A stretch of 64,000 nt of DNA from Collimonas arenae (GCF_001584165.1 NZ_CP013233.1:4100620-4164619); one strand, 5' to 3'; positions 20,789 to 31,335 are shown, numbered from the stretch's first letter. Notes: generated by a model from the letters alone, not told the origin. Numbers and translations: made by a program.

Positions 20789-22354
20789 TTAGTGGCGGAA
20801 ATGGCGGGTGCCGGTCAGCAGCATGACGACGCCATGCTCATCCGCTGCATCGATCACTTCCTGGTCACGCATCGAACCGCCCGGCTGAATCACGCAAGTG
20901 GCGCCCGCGTCGACCACCACATCCAGGCCGTCGCGGAACGGGAAGAATGCATCCGAAGCGACGGCCGAACCTACCAGCGACAAGCCGGCGTTCTGCGCCT
21001 TGATCGAAGCGATGCGAGCGGAATCGACCCGGCTCATCTGGCCGGCGCCAACGCCCAATGTCATACCGTTGCCGCAGAACACGATGGCATTCGACTTGAC
21101 GAACTTGGCAACGCGCCAGGCAAACATCAGATCCTGCAATTGCTGCTGGGTTGGCTGTTTCTTGCTGACCACCTTCAATTCGCTCAAGGCAACGTTGCGT
21201 GCGTCCGGCGACTGCACCAGCAAACCGCCGCCGACACGCTTGAAGTCGTGCAGGTTGATGTCATGCGCCAGCGGAATTTCCAGCAAGCGGACGTTCTGTT
21301 TGGCGACGAACACCTGCTTGGCTTGCTCGGTGAACGATGGCGCAATGATCACTTCAACGAATTGCTTGGCCACCGCTTCGGCGGCATTGCCGTCCAGTTC
21401 CTGGTTGAAGGCGATGATGCCGCCAAAAGCCGAGGTCGGATCGGTTTGCAGCGCCTTGCTGTAGGCTTCCAGCGGATTGCCGCCGATGGCGACGCCGCAA
21501 GGATTGGCGTGCTTGATGATGACGCAGGCGGTTTCGTTGAAGGTCTTGACACATTCCCAGGCAGCATCTGCATCAGCGATGTTGTTGTAAGACAGTTCCT
21601 TGCCCTGCAACTGCTTGTAGTTCGCCAGCGCGCCTTCGACATGACGGGTGTCGCGGTAAAACGCCGCCGACTGGTGCGGATTTTCGCCGTAGCGCATTTC
21701 CTGCACTTTTTCGAAATGCAGGTTCAGCGTTGCCGGATAAGCACTGCGGGTCGCATGCTGCTTGTCTTCGCCCAGCGAAGTAAAGTAGTTGGTGATCGCG
21801 CCGTCGTATTGCGCAGTGTGGGCAAACACCTTCTTCGCCAGCGCAAACTTGGTGGCGTAGCCGACTTCACCGTCATTGGCCTTCAACTCGCCCAGTACAG
21901 CGGCGTAATCGCTTGGATCGCACAGGACGATCACGTCCTTGTGGTTCTTGGCCGACGAACGCAGCATGGCCGGGCCGCCGATGTCGATATTCTCGATCGC
22001 ATCTTCCAGCGAGCAATGTTCCTTGGCAATGGTTTGCTGGAACGGGTACAGGTTGACCACTACCATGTCGATGGTCGGAATCTGGTGTTGCGCCAAGGCG
22101 GCAACATGCTCCGGAAAATCGCGACGCGCCAGGATACCGCCATGCACCTTTGGATGCAGAGTCTTGACCCGGCCGTCGAGCATTTCCGGAAAGCCGGTGT
22201 AATCCGCCACTTCAGTTACCTTGATGCCGTTATCGGCCAACAGCTTGGCGGTGCCGCCGGTCGACAGAATATTCACACCCAGCGCCGACAACTCTTTTGC
22301 GAAATCAAGTATCCCGGTTTTGTCGGATACGGAAATGAGGGCTTGTTTAATCAT
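20789..22354 (-). CDS. purH: bifunctional AICAR formyltransferase/IMP cyclohydrolase
   Basis: PurH performs the last two steps of IMP synthesis. The 521-aa protein has the N-terminal cyclohydrolase (MGS-like) domain ([33 protein letters not shown], then [15 protein letters not shown]) and the C-terminal formyltransferase domain ([26 protein letters not shown] near residue 274, [14 protein letters not shown] near 430). It follows fis by about 200 bases, a typical betaproteobacterial order. Confidence 0.97.
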   Translation of the reverse strand: MIKQALISVSDKTGILDFAKELSALGVNILSTGGTAKLLADNGIKVTEVADYTGFPEMLDGRVKTLHPKVHGGILARRDFPEHVAALAQHQIPTIDMVVVNLYPFQQTIAKEHCSLEDAIENIDIGGPAMLRSSAKNHKDVIVLCDPSDYAAVLGELKANDGEVGYATKFALAKKVFAHTAQYDGAITNYFTSLGEDKQHATRSAYPATLNLHFEKVQEMRYGENPHQSAAFYRDTRHVEGALANYKQLQGKELSYNNIADADAAWECVKTFNETACVIIKHANPCGVAIGGNPLEAYSKALQTDPTSAFGGIIAFNQELDGNAAEAVAKQFVEVIIAPSFTEQAKQVFVAKQNVRLLEIPLAHDINLHDFKRVGGGLLVQSPDARNVALSELKVVSKKQPTQQQLQDLMFAWRVAKFVKSNAIVFCGNGMTLGVGAGQMSRVDSARIASIKAQNAGLSLVGSAVASDAFFPFRDGLDVVVDAGATCVIQPGGSMRDQEVIDAADEHGVVMLLTGTRHFRH

Positions 22355-22550
22355 AATGAAAACTCTGGAAGTGAAGATGAATGACGGGAAGGGAAACGAA
22401 TAAATGCATCATTGCGGGGAAAACGCTGCGTCCCGTGACGGGAACTGCGGCATGCTACCGGCGTTAATCCTGATTGTGCCTGACCTTATTGCCTGACTTT
22501 ACTACCTGTTGAGCGGGCGTGACCGGCACGCCCGCGGCTCTGCCTGAAAA

Positions 22551-22784
22551 TTACAAAAGACCGTGTTGCTGCAGCTTCTTGCGCAAGGTATTGCGATTGA
22601 TGCCCAACATTTCGGCCGCATGCGACTGGTTACCCTCGGCGCGCGCGATCACGGCTTCCAACACCGGCTTTTCAACCGTGGAAATCACCATGTCGTAGAC
22701 GTTCGACGGCGGCTGCTCGCCCAGATCCTTGAAATATTTTTCAAGGCTTTGCTTTACCACGTCTTGGATACTTTCTTTACTCAT
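22551..22784 (-). CDS. fis: DNA-binding protein Fis
   Basis: Fis is a nucleoid-associated, DNA-bending regulator of rRNA genes and recombination. From the ATG at 22784 (MSKESIQDVVKQSLEKYFKDLG) the protein is 77 aa, the size of betaproteobacterial Fis. The frame is open to 22988 but the upstream part overlaps dusB and has no family similarity. The C-terminal helix-turn-helix is GNQSHAAEMLGINRNTLRKKLQQHGLL. As in most proteobacteria it lies directly downstream of dusB, 136 bases away. A long A tract (T tract on the plus strand) lies just before the start. Confidence 0.95.
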   Translation of the reverse strand: MSKESIQDVVKQSLEKYFKDLGEQPPSNVYDMVISTVEKPVLEAVIARAEGNQSHAAEMLGINRNTLRKKLQQHGLL

Positions 22785-22920
22785 TCTTTTGACTGTTCTT
22801 TTTTTTTGAGGACTTACGCAGAATTTCGCCAGCGGTCCGATACCGCATTGCCGTGCGCCATTGCCATCAGCGCAGGCGGGTGTCGCCAACGACGTGCAAC
22901 GTAAGTCTTGTTGATCTGAT

Positions 22921-23937
22921 TCAGGCCGCCAGCATCTGCTCGGCCACCCCGTATTGTAACCTCTCCCCAAACGCAAACTGCGATTCAAAGAAGCTATTTA
23001 CCGCAGCCAACTGCTGGCCGCAGTCTTCCAGCAGGTTCATGCGTTGCCGAAATGCCTCTCCGCCAGGCAAATCGCGCACGTACCAGCCAATATGCTTGCG
23101 GGCGGTGCGCACCCCCAAGTAATCCCCATAAAATCCGTAATGTCCACGCAAATGCTCGTCCATCAGGTGTTGCACTTCCGTCACCAGCGGCGCCGGCAGA
23201 TACTCGCCGGTACGCAGGTAATGATCGATCTCGCGGAAAATCCACGGCCGCCCCTGCGCCGCGCGGCCGACCATGATGGCATCGGCCTTGGTGAACTCAA
23301 GCACCTGGCGCGCTTTTTCCGGCGTCGTAATGTCGCCGTTGGCCACCACCGGAATCGACACCGCGGCCTTGACCGCCGCAATCGTCTGGTATTCGGCATC
23401 GCCGCTATAGCCATCGGCGCGCGTACGGCCATGCAAGGTCAGCATGGCGATGCCGCTGGCCTCCGCCAAGCGCGCAATATTCAAGGCATTTTTGTTGAGG
23501 CGATCCCAGCCAGTCCGGAACTTCAGCGTGACCGGCACGTCGACCGCGTTCACCACGGTCTCCAGGATCTGCGCCACCAATTGTTCATTTTGCAACAATG
23601 CCGAACCGCACCAGCTGTTGCAGACTTTCTTGACCGGGCAACCCATGTTGATATCGATGATTTGCGCGCCATGGTCAACGTTGTATTTTGCGCACTCCGC
23701 CAGCATCAGCGGGTCGGCGCCGGCAATCTGCACAGCGCGTGGCTCCATTTCGCCATCATGGTTGATCCGACGAGAGGTTTTCTCGGTCTGCCACAGGCGC
23801 GGATTGGATGCCGCCATTTCGGAAACGGCGTAGCCGGCTCCCAACTCTTTGCAAAGCTGCCGGAAAGGCCTGTCCGTGACGCCCGCCATGGGTGCCACAA
23901 AAACATTGTTGCGAAGGATGTAAGGGCCAATATTCAC
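22921..23937 (-). CDS. dusB: tRNA-dihydrouridine synthase DusB
   Basis: DusB is an FMN enzyme reducing uridine to dihydrouridine in tRNA. The 338-aa protein has the TIM-barrel start NVFVAPMAGVTDRPFRQLCKELGAGYAVSEM, IDINMGCPVKKVCNSWCGSALLQ near residue 95 with the catalytic cysteine of the CGSALL-type motif, and the FMN phosphate site VVANGDITTPEKA and MVGRAAQGRPWIF. The start at 23937 (MNIGPYILRNN) fits the family. dusB-fis is a conserved pair and likely an operon. Confidence 0.96.
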   Translation of the reverse strand: MNIGPYILRNNVFVAPMAGVTDRPFRQLCKELGAGYAVSEMAASNPRLWQTEKTSRRINHDGEMEPRAVQIAGADPLMLAECAKYNVDHGAQIIDINMGCPVKKVCNSWCGSALLQNEQLVAQILETVVNAVDVPVTLKFRTGWDRLNKNALNIARLAEASGIAMLTLHGRTRADGYSGDAEYQTIAAVKAAVSIPVVANGDITTPEKARQVLEFTKADAIMVGRAAQGRPWIFREIDHYLRTGEYLPAPLVTEVQHLMDEHLRGHYGFYGDYLGVRTARKHIGWYVRDLPGGEAFRQRMNLLEDCGQQLAAVNSFFESQFAFGERLQYGVAEQMLAA

Positions 23938-24034
23938 GGCGGTTTCGATAACTCGGATTGAAATTGCAAGGGAAAGGCGTCATTTTATCGCGATTGCCGC
24001 AACAGGCGGATTATTCTGAGCCGATACCGTCAAA

Positions 24035-25147
24035 TCAGATTTCCGCTTCCGGCGCGCTGCTCGAACTTCGCAGATGCTGTGTCGCGTAGTGAATCAACTC
24101 ATCCAGTCCGCGTCCATCGGCACCATAAGTGGCGACACCAATCGACAACGCCAGCCGGATCGACCAGTTTTCTATGTTGACCGGGTGATGCATGAAATGA
24201 CTCAGGAATGCTTCGGCCAGATTCTCCGCATCAACCGCATCTGTGGCCGGCAACACGTACAGGAATTCCGTCGCATTCCAGCGACCGCCGCTGTCGGCCT
24301 TGCGCAACTGGGCACCGGTGTCTTTGGCGAAAGCGGCGAGGATGTTGTCCGCCACCGCCCAGCCGTACAGATCGTTGATCTTGTGAAAATCGTCCAGCTG
24401 GCAATACAGGATCGAGAGCGGCGACTCGTCCATCGCCGTGGCCGCCACCGCCTCTTCATAAACATGCACGATGCGTCGCCGCGTCAACAGTCCGGTGAGG
24501 GAATCAAGCTGTGCCTGACGCGTCAACAGGTGCGACAGATTGGATTGTTTCCAGATCACTTCGCAGATATGGCCGAAGGCCTGGAACGAGGCAAACCCGG
24601 TTTCCGAAAAATAATCCTCGCTATCGGCATAAAACACCATCATGCCGTGCATGCGCGCCTTTTCCGAACGTAGCGGAATCGCCAGCGCGGCCTTGGCGGA
24701 ACAAGCTTCGGGATGCGCCTGCCAAGGTGCGAACAATGCGTGGAAGTCGCTTTCGTGGCCGGCATCCCAATCGACAGTCTGGGCAAACGGCGCTGCGTAG
24801 TCGAAACAATCCTTGGCCAGATGCCAATGTTCGGCCTCGCCCACAGCCCTGCCGATCACTGCCGCCGGCTTGATCGTCGGCCCCGAATCGTCCTGGCAAA
24901 ACCCTACCCATACCAGCCGGATATGCGGACTGGCTGGCAAGATCATCTGGCATAGCCGCTTGATGCTTTCGCGGCCGCTATAGGCTTGCGGCAAGACTTG
25001 CAGCAGTTGATGCAATACGCCCACCAGCTTCATCTGCTCATCGCTGGGCGTCAATGCAGGCGGCAAGGTTTTTTTTGCCCCCGTCGATTCCGCCAACGGC
25101 TCTGTATCAGCGCCGCGCTGGGTCCGGGGAAAGAGATTGAGTTTCAT
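24035..25147 (-). CDS. GAF domain protein with degenerate GGDEF domain
   Basis: The 370-aa soluble protein has a GAF-like region at about residues 45-205 and a GGDEF-fold domain at about 208-360. The GGDEF domain keeps the entry motif LDSLTGLLTRRR (214-225) and LDDFHKINDLYG (251-262). The signature that should read GGDEF is NATEF (291-295), losing the glycines and metal-binding acid of the active site. The inhibitory-site motif RxxD is present as RKAD (282-285), exactly five residues before the signature. So it is probably not a diguanylate cyclase, but could bind c-di-GMP as PelD does. No membrane segment or signal peptide is seen. The partner process is unknown. Confidence 0.8.
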   Translation of the reverse strand: MKLNLFPRTQRGADTEPLAESTGAKKTLPPALTPSDEQMKLVGVLHQLLQVLPQAYSGRESIKRLCQMILPASPHIRLVWVGFCQDDSGPTIKPAAVIGRAVGEAEHWHLAKDCFDYAAPFAQTVDWDAGHESDFHALFAPWQAHPEACSAKAALAIPLRSEKARMHGMMVFYADSEDYFSETGFASFQAFGHICEVIWKQSNLSHLLTRQAQLDSLTGLLTRRRIVHVYEEAVAATAMDESPLSILYCQLDDFHKINDLYGWAVADNILAAFAKDTGAQLRKADSGGRWNATEFLYVLPATDAVDAENLAEAFLSHFMHHPVNIENWSIRLALSIGVATYGADGRGLDELIHYATQHLRSSSSAPEAEI

Positions 25148-25331
25148 GCTGGCACCTGAGCCCCAATATTGTTTTAGTTCTTGCCAGCAAGGTTAGCACA
25201 AGCACACCGTTTTTATTGTGACTGATTGTGCACTTTCTTATACAGATTTATAGCGGTTCCCAGCGCTACAACGAGATAGCTGACATAAACGCTCCGATGC
25301 CAATCTGCACCATCATTTGAAGCGCGCGTGC

Positions 25332-25988
25332 TCAGCCGATTTCATCTAGCGAAATGTCGTCCAGATGCGTCACGTCCGCCCAGCCGTCGACCCGCAATTG
25401 CCGCGGCTGTTCGGCCTGCCAGGTCAGACGGTTGATGCTGGCGTTAAACACATCGCAACTGCGCGGCTGATCCAGTGGCAGGTTGTGGGCGTAGCGGTAA
25501 ATGCAATCAAGCACGCCGCCGTGGGTAACCACCGCGATGCGGCGAAAACTCCCGCTCTCCAGCATGCGCAGCAAGGTATCGACCGTGCGTCGGGAAAACT
25601 CGCGCACGGTTTCGGCGACATGTACCCCGGCAGGAAAGCGGACATCAAGGTCGCGCGCCATGAGCGCCGCATAGGCTTCGGGATAACGCTCGGCGGCCTC
25701 CGTATAGCGCAAACCTTCCAGCGCGCCGTAGCAGCGTTCACGCAATCCACGATCGATCGTCACGCCGATACCAAGCAGTTGCGCCAACGGCAATGCGGTT
25801 TGCTGCGCGCGCTGCAAGTCGCTGGCAAAAATGCCGTCCAGCGCAACACCGTCCAAATGCCTGGCCAGCGCCTGCGCCTGACGCTGACCTTCCGCATTGA
25901 GCGGGATGTCCAGATGGCCTTGCAGGCGACGCTCCAGGTTCCAATCGGTTTCGCCGTGGCGGATCAGTAGGATTTCGGTAGTTGACAT
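25332..25988 (-). CDS. histidine phosphatase family protein
   Basis: This 218-aa protein belongs to the phosphoglycerate mutase/phosphatase superfamily. The phosphohistidine motif LIRHGETDWN lies at residues 8-17, ASDLQRAQQTA near 55 carries the second arginine, E near 83 sits in RERCYGALEG, and the C-terminal catalytic histidine is in VVTHGGVLDCIYRY near 153. It resembles GpmB/CobC-like broad phosphatases rather than the glycolytic mutase GpmA (about 248 aa). The substrate cannot be told from sequence. It lies 27 bases downstream of the PEBP gene. Confidence 0.85.
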   Translation of the reverse strand: MSTTEILLIRHGETDWNLERRLQGHLDIPLNAEGQRQAQALARHLDGVALDGIFASDLQRAQQTALPLAQLLGIGVTIDRGLRERCYGALEGLRYTEAAERYPEAYAALMARDLDVRFPAGVHVAETVREFSRRTVDTLLRMLESGSFRRIAVVTHGGVLDCIYRYAHNLPLDQPRSCDVFNASINRLTWQAEQPRQLRVDGWADVTHLDDISLDEIG

Positions 25989-26015
25989 GAATTGATGCGT
26001 TGCCTCGGGATGCTT

Positions 26016-26651
26016 TTACAAAGCAGGGTTCAAGGTGTAAATGCTGACGATCGACGCCTCGCCCAGGATATGCCCGCGCATCGCCGCCAGTGCCTGCTGT
26101 CCGGTGAACTTGCCCTCCACCGGCAGACGCGCAATATCCAGCGCATAGACAGTAAAAATGTAGCGGTGGATGATTTCATCGTTCCACGGCGGGCACGGTC
26201 CGTCATAACCGAAGTAGTCGCCGCCCATCGCCGGATCATCGGCAAACCAGCTAGTGTAATCGTTCAAACCATGGCGCGCGCCGGCAATCGGGCTGTTATG
26301 GATTTCCGGGCCGGATTTGCCACGCGAAGTGATGCGATCGCTGAACGAAGCGGCTTCGATCGATGCCGCATGCGGCGGCAGGTCGATCAGCACCCAGTGG
26401 AAGAAATCGACGCGCGGCAAATCTGCCGGCACGGTCTTGCCCTCCTGGTTGACGTCATCGCCGCGCGACGGTACATCAGGGTCGTGGCAAATCAGCACCA
26501 GCGACTTTGTGCCGGCCGGCGGCTCGCCCCAGCCAAGATGCGGATTATGGTTGGCCGACAAGGTGATATGGGTTTCGGGATTAACGACCGCGAAGGCGAA
26601 TTCGCCCGGGATATACGCGCCGTCATTGAAAGAATGGCTCCAGAGTTTCAC
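26016..26651 (-). CDS. YbhB/YbcL family PEBP-like protein
   Basis: The protein has the phosphatidylethanolamine-binding/Raf kinase inhibitor fold. Its 211 aa include SLVLICHDPDVPSRGDD, FFHWVLIDLPP and GYDGPCPPWNDEIIHRYIFTVYALD, the conserved ligand-pocket motifs. No signal peptide is seen, so it should be cytoplasmic. The function of bacterial members is poorly known. It sits between dtd and the phosphatase gene on the same strand. Confidence 0.88.
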   Translation of the reverse strand: MKLWSHSFNDGAYIPGEFAFAVVNPETHITLSANHNPHLGWGEPPAGTKSLVLICHDPDVPSRGDDVNQEGKTVPADLPRVDFFHWVLIDLPPHAASIEAASFSDRITSRGKSGPEIHNSPIAGARHGLNDYTSWFADDPAMGGDYFGYDGPCPPWNDEIIHRYIFTVYALDIARLPVEGKFTGQQALAAMRGHILGEASIVSIYTLNPAL

Positions 26652-26714
26652 GGTGATCTCCTGTCGATGAATGCGAAGTTGTCAGCAGAATTGCCAGACT
26701 ACAGCAAAAACCGC

Positions 26715-27173
26715 TTACGCTTTTACTAGCGTCGGCTTTACCTGCAACCAGAATGTCACCGGGCCGTCATTGGTCAGCGACACTTTCATGTCGGCGCCAA
26801 ACTGGCCGGTTGCCACTTGCGCATGGCGACTCGCAGCTTGTGCGACGAAATAATCGAATAAGCGGCGGCCATCTTCGGGCGCTGCCGCCGGCGTAAACGA
26901 CGGCCGGGTGCCCGATTGCGTATCCGCCGCCAGCGTGAACTGCGGCACCAGCAGCAAACCGCCGCCGATATCGCTGACGCTGCGGTTCATCTTGCCGGCA
27001 TCGTCGCTGAACACGCGATAGGCGAGCAGCTTGGTCAGTAAAGCATCGGCCTGCTTCTCGCTATCGCCGCGCTCGGCGCACAGCAGCACCATCAAACCGC
27101 CTTCGATGGCGCCGACCGTGGCGCCATCCACCACCACGCTGGCGTGACTAACTCTCTGCAACAAACCAATCAT
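26715..27173 (-). CDS. dtd: D-aminoacyl-tRNA deacylase
   Basis: Dtd hydrolyses D-amino acids and glycine mischarged on tRNA. The 152-aa protein starts [17 protein letters not shown] and has the active-site motifs [23 protein letters not shown] (SQxTL-type, here PQFTL) near residue 69 and [13 protein letters not shown] (NxGP type, here NDGP) near 132. It lies seven bases downstream of tyrS, a sensible pairing because TyrRS readily charges D-Tyr. Confidence 0.95.
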   Translation of the reverse strand: MIGLLQRVSHASVVVDGATVGAIEGGLMVLLCAERGDSEKQADALLTKLLAYRVFSDDAGKMNRSVSDIGGGLLLVPQFTLAADTQSGTRPSFTPAAAPEDGRRLFDYFVAQAASRHAQVATGQFGADMKVSLTNDGPVTFWLQVKPTLVKA

Positions 27174-27180
27174 GCGACGA

Positions 27181-28451
27181 TCAAGCCAAGGTCACGCGGG
27201 CGAACTTGCGCTTGCCGACCTGGATCACGAAGGTCGATGCTTCGACTTTCAAGCCCTTGTCGCTGACTACGGCGCCATCGATGCGCACGCCGCCCTGCTC
27301 CACCATGCGCAGCGCTTCCGACGTCGACGGGCACAGGTTGGCTTGCTTCAGCAACTGGCCGATACCGATTGGTGCACCGCTCAATGTCAGCTCAGGGATG
27401 TCGTCCGGAATGCCGCCCTTGGCGCGATTGTTGAAGTCCGCCAACGCATCTTCTGCCGCCTGCTGGCTATGGAAGCGCGCCACGATTTCCTGGGCCAGCG
27501 CCACCTTGATGTCGCGCGGATTCTGGCCGCCCTCGACCTGCGCCTTGTAGCTGGCGATCTGCGCCAGCGACTTGAACGACAGCAGTTCGTAATAACGCCA
27601 CATCATCACGTCGGAAATACTCATCACCTTGGCGAACATGGTATTGGCCGGCTCGGTGATGCCGATGTAGTTGCCCTTCGATTTCGACATCTTTTCGACG
27701 CCGTCCAGGCCTTCCAGCAGCGGCATGGTCAAGATACATTGCGGCTCCTGGCCGTAATCCTTTTGCAGCTCGCGCCCTACCAGCAGGTTGAACTTCTGGT
27801 CGGTGCCGCCCAGTTCCAGGTCCGACTCCAGCGCCACCGAATCGTAACCCTGCATCAGCGGATATAGCAGTTCATGCACCGAAATCGGCGTGCCGGCCTT
27901 GAAGCGTTTGGTGAAATCTTCTCGCTCCAGAATACGCGCCACGGTGTACTTGGCCGACAGTTCGATCATGCCGCGGGCGCCGAGCTTGTCCGACCATTCC
28001 GAGTTGTAGCGAATTTCCGTACGCGCTGCGTCCAGCACCAGGCTAGCCTGCGCAAAATACGTCTTGGCGTTTTCCTCGATCTGCTCACGGGTAAGCGGCG
28101 GCCGCGTCACATTGCGTCCGGACGGATCGCCGATCATCGAAGTGAAATCGCCGATCAGGAAAATCACGTTGTGGCCAAGATCCTGCAGCTGCCGCATCTT
28201 GTTCAGCACCACCGTGTGGCCAAGGTGCAGGTCCGGTGCAGTAGGGTCCAGGCCCAACTTGATGCGCAACGGCTTGCCGGTTTGTTCAGAACGTTGCAGC
28301 TTGCGCGCAAAATCGCTCTCGATCAGCAGTTCGTCGACGCCGCGCTTGGTAATCTCCAGCGCCTCTTTGGTCCGGTCCGACAGGATCAGGGGGTGTTTTC
28401 AACAGCAGTCCCTGCTGCCGTCGGTGATGCGTTTTGAGAATCGTGAGCCAT
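27181..28451 (-). CDS. tyrS: tyrosyl-tRNA synthetase, frameshifted near N terminus
   Basis: TyrRS charges tRNA-Tyr. Translation from the ATG at 28451 gives [21 protein letters not shown] and then hits a stop. Adding one base to the run of five G (plus strand, 28389-28393) restores [33 protein letters not shown], which joins the frame [22 protein letters not shown] and gives about 423 aa. The class I motifs are present: HLGH (HIGH) and KMSKSKGN (KMSKS). An S4-like domain ([16 protein letters not shown]) ends the protein. Starting at the internal 28269 ATG would remove the conserved N-terminal helix. The gene is essential, so a sequence error is likely. It begins the tyrS-dtd unit. Confidence 0.93.
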
Positions 28452-28659
28452 ATATCCAGCGAAAGTAAAATCTAAAAAATGGTGCTTGCGTCTGCACGTG
28501 AAACAGCAGGAATTGGTCGCTAGCGCAAATCAGACCAATCCTATAAAGTGCCCCAGACCGGTAAGGTATAATCCGTGATCCCTTTTAATCCCGCCGCAAG
28601 TCGTTCCAACAAGCAACAGCACGAGAATCGGTAGCAAACGGCAAATTTTAACGTATTGC

Positions 28660-30060
28660 ATGTCTCCTAAAGATAAATTCATTCACTTGCGCTCCGACAT
28701 CAAGTTGCTTTTCAGGCTAGCGGTCGCACGAATCACTGATTCCTCGCGCAAAACCCGCATTGTCACCGCCTCTGCAGCTGCGCTGACATTGATTGCCTTC
28801 GGGGCTGCCGGCGTTGCTCCAATTGCAACAGATCCTGACGATATCCAGGTTCGGGCGATTTCCGCAGAACTGGAATTGCCAAGCCTCAATGAGCAGATTG
28901 CCAAGCTTGAAGCCCAGCAGCAACTGTACATCGCCGAAGACAAGATGCGCGCCGGTGACACATTGGCAACCTTGCTGACACGGCTCGGGGTTGACGACGA
29001 CGCTGCCAGCAGCTTCATCAAGTCCGACAGCGCCGCGCGTGCCATATTGCGTCTCAAGCCCGGCACTACGGTGCAGGCGCAAACCAGCAACGACGGCGTG
29101 CTGCAAACGCTGCGCGCCACCATCGCCGACGGCGGCGACACCACCAAGAATCTGCTGATTCGCCGCGACGGCGACAAATTCAGCGTCAGCCTGGAAAACG
29201 CCAGCATTGAACGCCGCGTCGAAATGCACACTGGCGTGATCCGTTCCTCCTTGTTTGCAGCGACCGATGCCGCAGACATCCCGGATAGCGTGGCATCACA
29301 GATCGTCTCCATGTTCGGCACCAACATCAACTTTGCTTCCGACCTGAAGCGTGGCGACCACTTCAATGTCGCCTATGAAACATTCTGGCAAAACGGCCAA
29401 TTCCTGCGCGCCGGGCGCATCCTGGCCGGCGAGTTCGTAAATGGCGGCAAGCCCTTCCAGGCAGTCTGGTTTGATGACCCGAGCAACGCCCAGGGCGGCG
29501 GCTATTACGGTTTCGACGGCAAGTCGCTGAAAAAAGCCTTCCTCAAGTCACCCCTCACCTTCACCCGCATTTCATCCGGCTTCTCGATGCGTATGCACCC
29601 GATCCTGGGTAAATGGAAAAAGCACACCGGCGTCGATTTCGCCGCTACCACTGGGACGCCGATCCATGCCACAGCAGATGGCACCATCGATTTTGCCGGC
29701 GTCGAAACCGGTTACGGCAATGTCGTCATCATCAAGCACGATGGCAAATATTCCACCGTGTACGCACACATGAGCCGCTTTGCGCCAACTTCACGCAAAG
29801 GCGCCAAGGTCAGCCAGGGCGACGTAATCGGCTATGTCGGCATGACCGGCTGGGCTACCGGCCCGCATCTGCACTACGAATTCCGTGTCGACAACCAGCC
29901 GCGCGATCCGTTGTCGGTGGTGGTGCCTACCGTGACGCCGCTAGCTGGCGTCGAGTTGCAGCGCTTCCGTACGGTTGCAGCCGATATCACGCATCGCTTC
30001 AACCTGTTGAGCGGCAGTGAAATCGCAACGGCGCCGACCGCAAAACTGGCGTCGAAATAG
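28660..30060 (+). CDS. M23 family metallopeptidase (murein endopeptidase type)
   Basis: This predicted zinc peptidase cleaves peptidoglycan crosslinks in the periplasm. The 466-aa protein has an N-terminal membrane anchor (ASAAALTLIAFGAAGVAPI, about 37-55), a LysM/OapA-like segment (MRAGDTLATLLTRLGVDDDAASSFI, about 97-121) and a C-terminal LytM domain (about 305-430). The LytM zinc motifs HTGVDFAA (HxxxD) and GPHLHYEF (HxH) are intact, so it should be active, unlike EnvC-type activators. It is divergent from tyrS. A TATAAT lies at 28567-28572, without a recognisable -35. It most resembles MepM/YebA proteins and precedes anmK, a partner in cell-wall recycling. Confidence 0.92.
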   Translation: MSPKDKFIHLRSDIKLLFRLAVARITDSSRKTRIVTASAAALTLIAFGAAGVAPIATDPDDIQVRAISAELELPSLNEQIAKLEAQQQLYIAEDKMRAGDTLATLLTRLGVDDDAASSFIKSDSAARAILRLKPGTTVQAQTSNDGVLQTLRATIADGGDTTKNLLIRRDGDKFSVSLENASIERRVEMHTGVIRSSLFAATDAADIPDSVASQIVSMFGTNINFASDLKRGDHFNVAYETFWQNGQFLRAGRILAGEFVNGGKPFQAVWFDDPSNAQGGGYYGFDGKSLKKAFLKSPLTFTRISSGFSMRMHPILGKWKKHTGVDFAATTGTPIHATADGTIDFAGVETGYGNVVIIKHDGKYSTVYAHMSRFAPTSRKGAKVSQGDVIGYVGMTGWATGPHLHYEFRVDNQPRDPLSVVVPTVTPLAGVELQRFRTVAADITHRFNLLSGSEIATAPTAKLASK

Positions 30061-30169
30061 ACCAACGCCGATTGCCCGGCAACTAAGCAAATACCAGGCA
30101 CATCTGGAATAAACATAGAACCGTTGTTGGAGCGCTAGTAAAATTAGCCAACCCCACAACGGTTTTATT

Positions 30170-31318
30170 ATGCCTACTCCAACTCCCCATAGCGCTCTCT
30201 ACATCGGATTGATGTCCGGCACCAGCCTGGACGGCGTCGATGGCGTCATCGCAGCCTTCCCGAGCACGCCGACGCAACATCCTGTGACCACTCTGGGATC
30301 GGCCTACATGCCGTTTTCAGCTCCATTGCGACAGGAGCTGATGGCGCTGCAAAGCCCAGGCGCCAACGAAATTGAGCGCGAAGCGCTGGTCGCCAATACC
30401 CTGGCCACTCACTACGCGGCCTGCGTAGAGCGCCTGTTGGCCGATGCCGGCTTGCGGCCGGACCAGATCCGCGCCATCGGCGTCCACGGCCAAACCATTC
30501 GCCATCGTCCCGAACTCGGCTTCACGCGCCAGGCCAACAACCCGGCGCTGCTGGCTGAATTGACCGGGATCGACGTGATCGCCGACTTCCGCAGCCGCGA
30601 CATTGCCGCCGGCGGCCAAGGCGCGCCGCTGGTACCGGCCTTTCACCAGGCCGTCTTTGCCGATCCGCAGCAAACCCGGGTCGTTGTGAATATCGGCGGC
30701 ATCGCCAACATCAGCGTACTGCACAGTCACGCCAGTTGTGATGTGATCGGCTTCGATACTGGCCCGGGCAACGTGCTGATGGACCTCTGGATCAAACGCC
30801 ATCAGGGCAAGGATTACGATGCGAACGGCCAGTGGGCGGCCAGCGGACAACAGTCACAGGCTCTACTTGACGCGCTGTGCAAGGAAGACTATTTTGCCGC
30901 ACCGCCGCCAAAAAGCACTGGCCGCGACCTGTTCCACGCAGCATGGCTGGACAAGCATTTGGCAAGCTTCCCGCAGATTTCCAGCGCTGATGTGCAGGCA
31001 ACACTGGCCGCGCTGACTGCCAACACCATCGCCGACGCAATAGCGCGCCACGCCGCAGATGTGAAAACGGTAAATGTCTGCGGCGGCGGAGCATATAACC
31101 CTTATCTGATGTTGCAACTTGCGCAAGGGCTGCAAGCGCGTGGCCTGACGGCGACGGTGCAATCGACGGAAGCGTTGGGGATTGCGCCGAACCACGTCGA
31201 GGCAATCGCATTTGCCTGGCTGGCCCTGCGTTTCGACCAGCGCTTGCCGGGTAATTTACCGTTGGTGACGGGGGCGCGCGATTTCCGGATTTTGGGCGCA
31301 CTGTATCCTGGAAGCTGA
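30170..31318 (+). CDS. anmK: anhydro-N-acetylmuramic acid kinase
   Basis: AnmK phosphorylates and opens 1,6-anhydroMurNAc released by lytic transglycosylases, returning it to metabolism. The 382-aa protein has the ATP-binding start [17 protein letters not shown] (near residues 10-26), [12 protein letters not shown] near 103, [13 protein letters not shown] near 168, [11 protein letters not shown] near 194 and [13 protein letters not shown] near 302. It follows the M23 peptidase gene by 109 bases and ends at a strong bidirectional terminator. Confidence 0.96.
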   Translation: MPTPTPHSALYIGLMSGTSLDGVDGVIAAFPSTPTQHPVTTLGSAYMPFSAPLRQELMALQSPGANEIEREALVANTLATHYAACVERLLADAGLRPDQIRAIGVHGQTIRHRPELGFTRQANNPALLAELTGIDVIADFRSRDIAAGGQGAPLVPAFHQAVFADPQQTRVVVNIGGIANISVLHSHASCDVIGFDTGPGNVLMDLWIKRHQGKDYDANGQWAASGQQSQALLDALCKEDYFAAPPPKSTGRDLFHAAWLDKHLASFPQISSADVQATLAALTANTIADAIARHAADVKTVNVCGGGAYNPYLMLQLAQGLQARGLTATVQSTEALGIAPNHVEAIAFAWLALRFDQRLPGNLPLVTGARDFRILGALYPGS

Positions 31319-31335
31319 CGGGAAGCAGGACTGCA

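Noticed and set aside
20792..22384. 530-codon open frame on the plus strand
   Set aside because: It is the antisense of purH; composition is Arg/Gln/His-rich with no family motifs, as expected from a GC-biased shadow frame.
24035..25147. Active diguanylate cyclase
   Set aside because: The signature is NATEF, missing the glycines and metal-binding acid needed for catalysis.
28567..28572. TATAAT upstream of the M23 peptidase gene as a full promoter
   Set aside because: No -35 better than chance is found at 16-18 base spacing; noted only in the gene entry.
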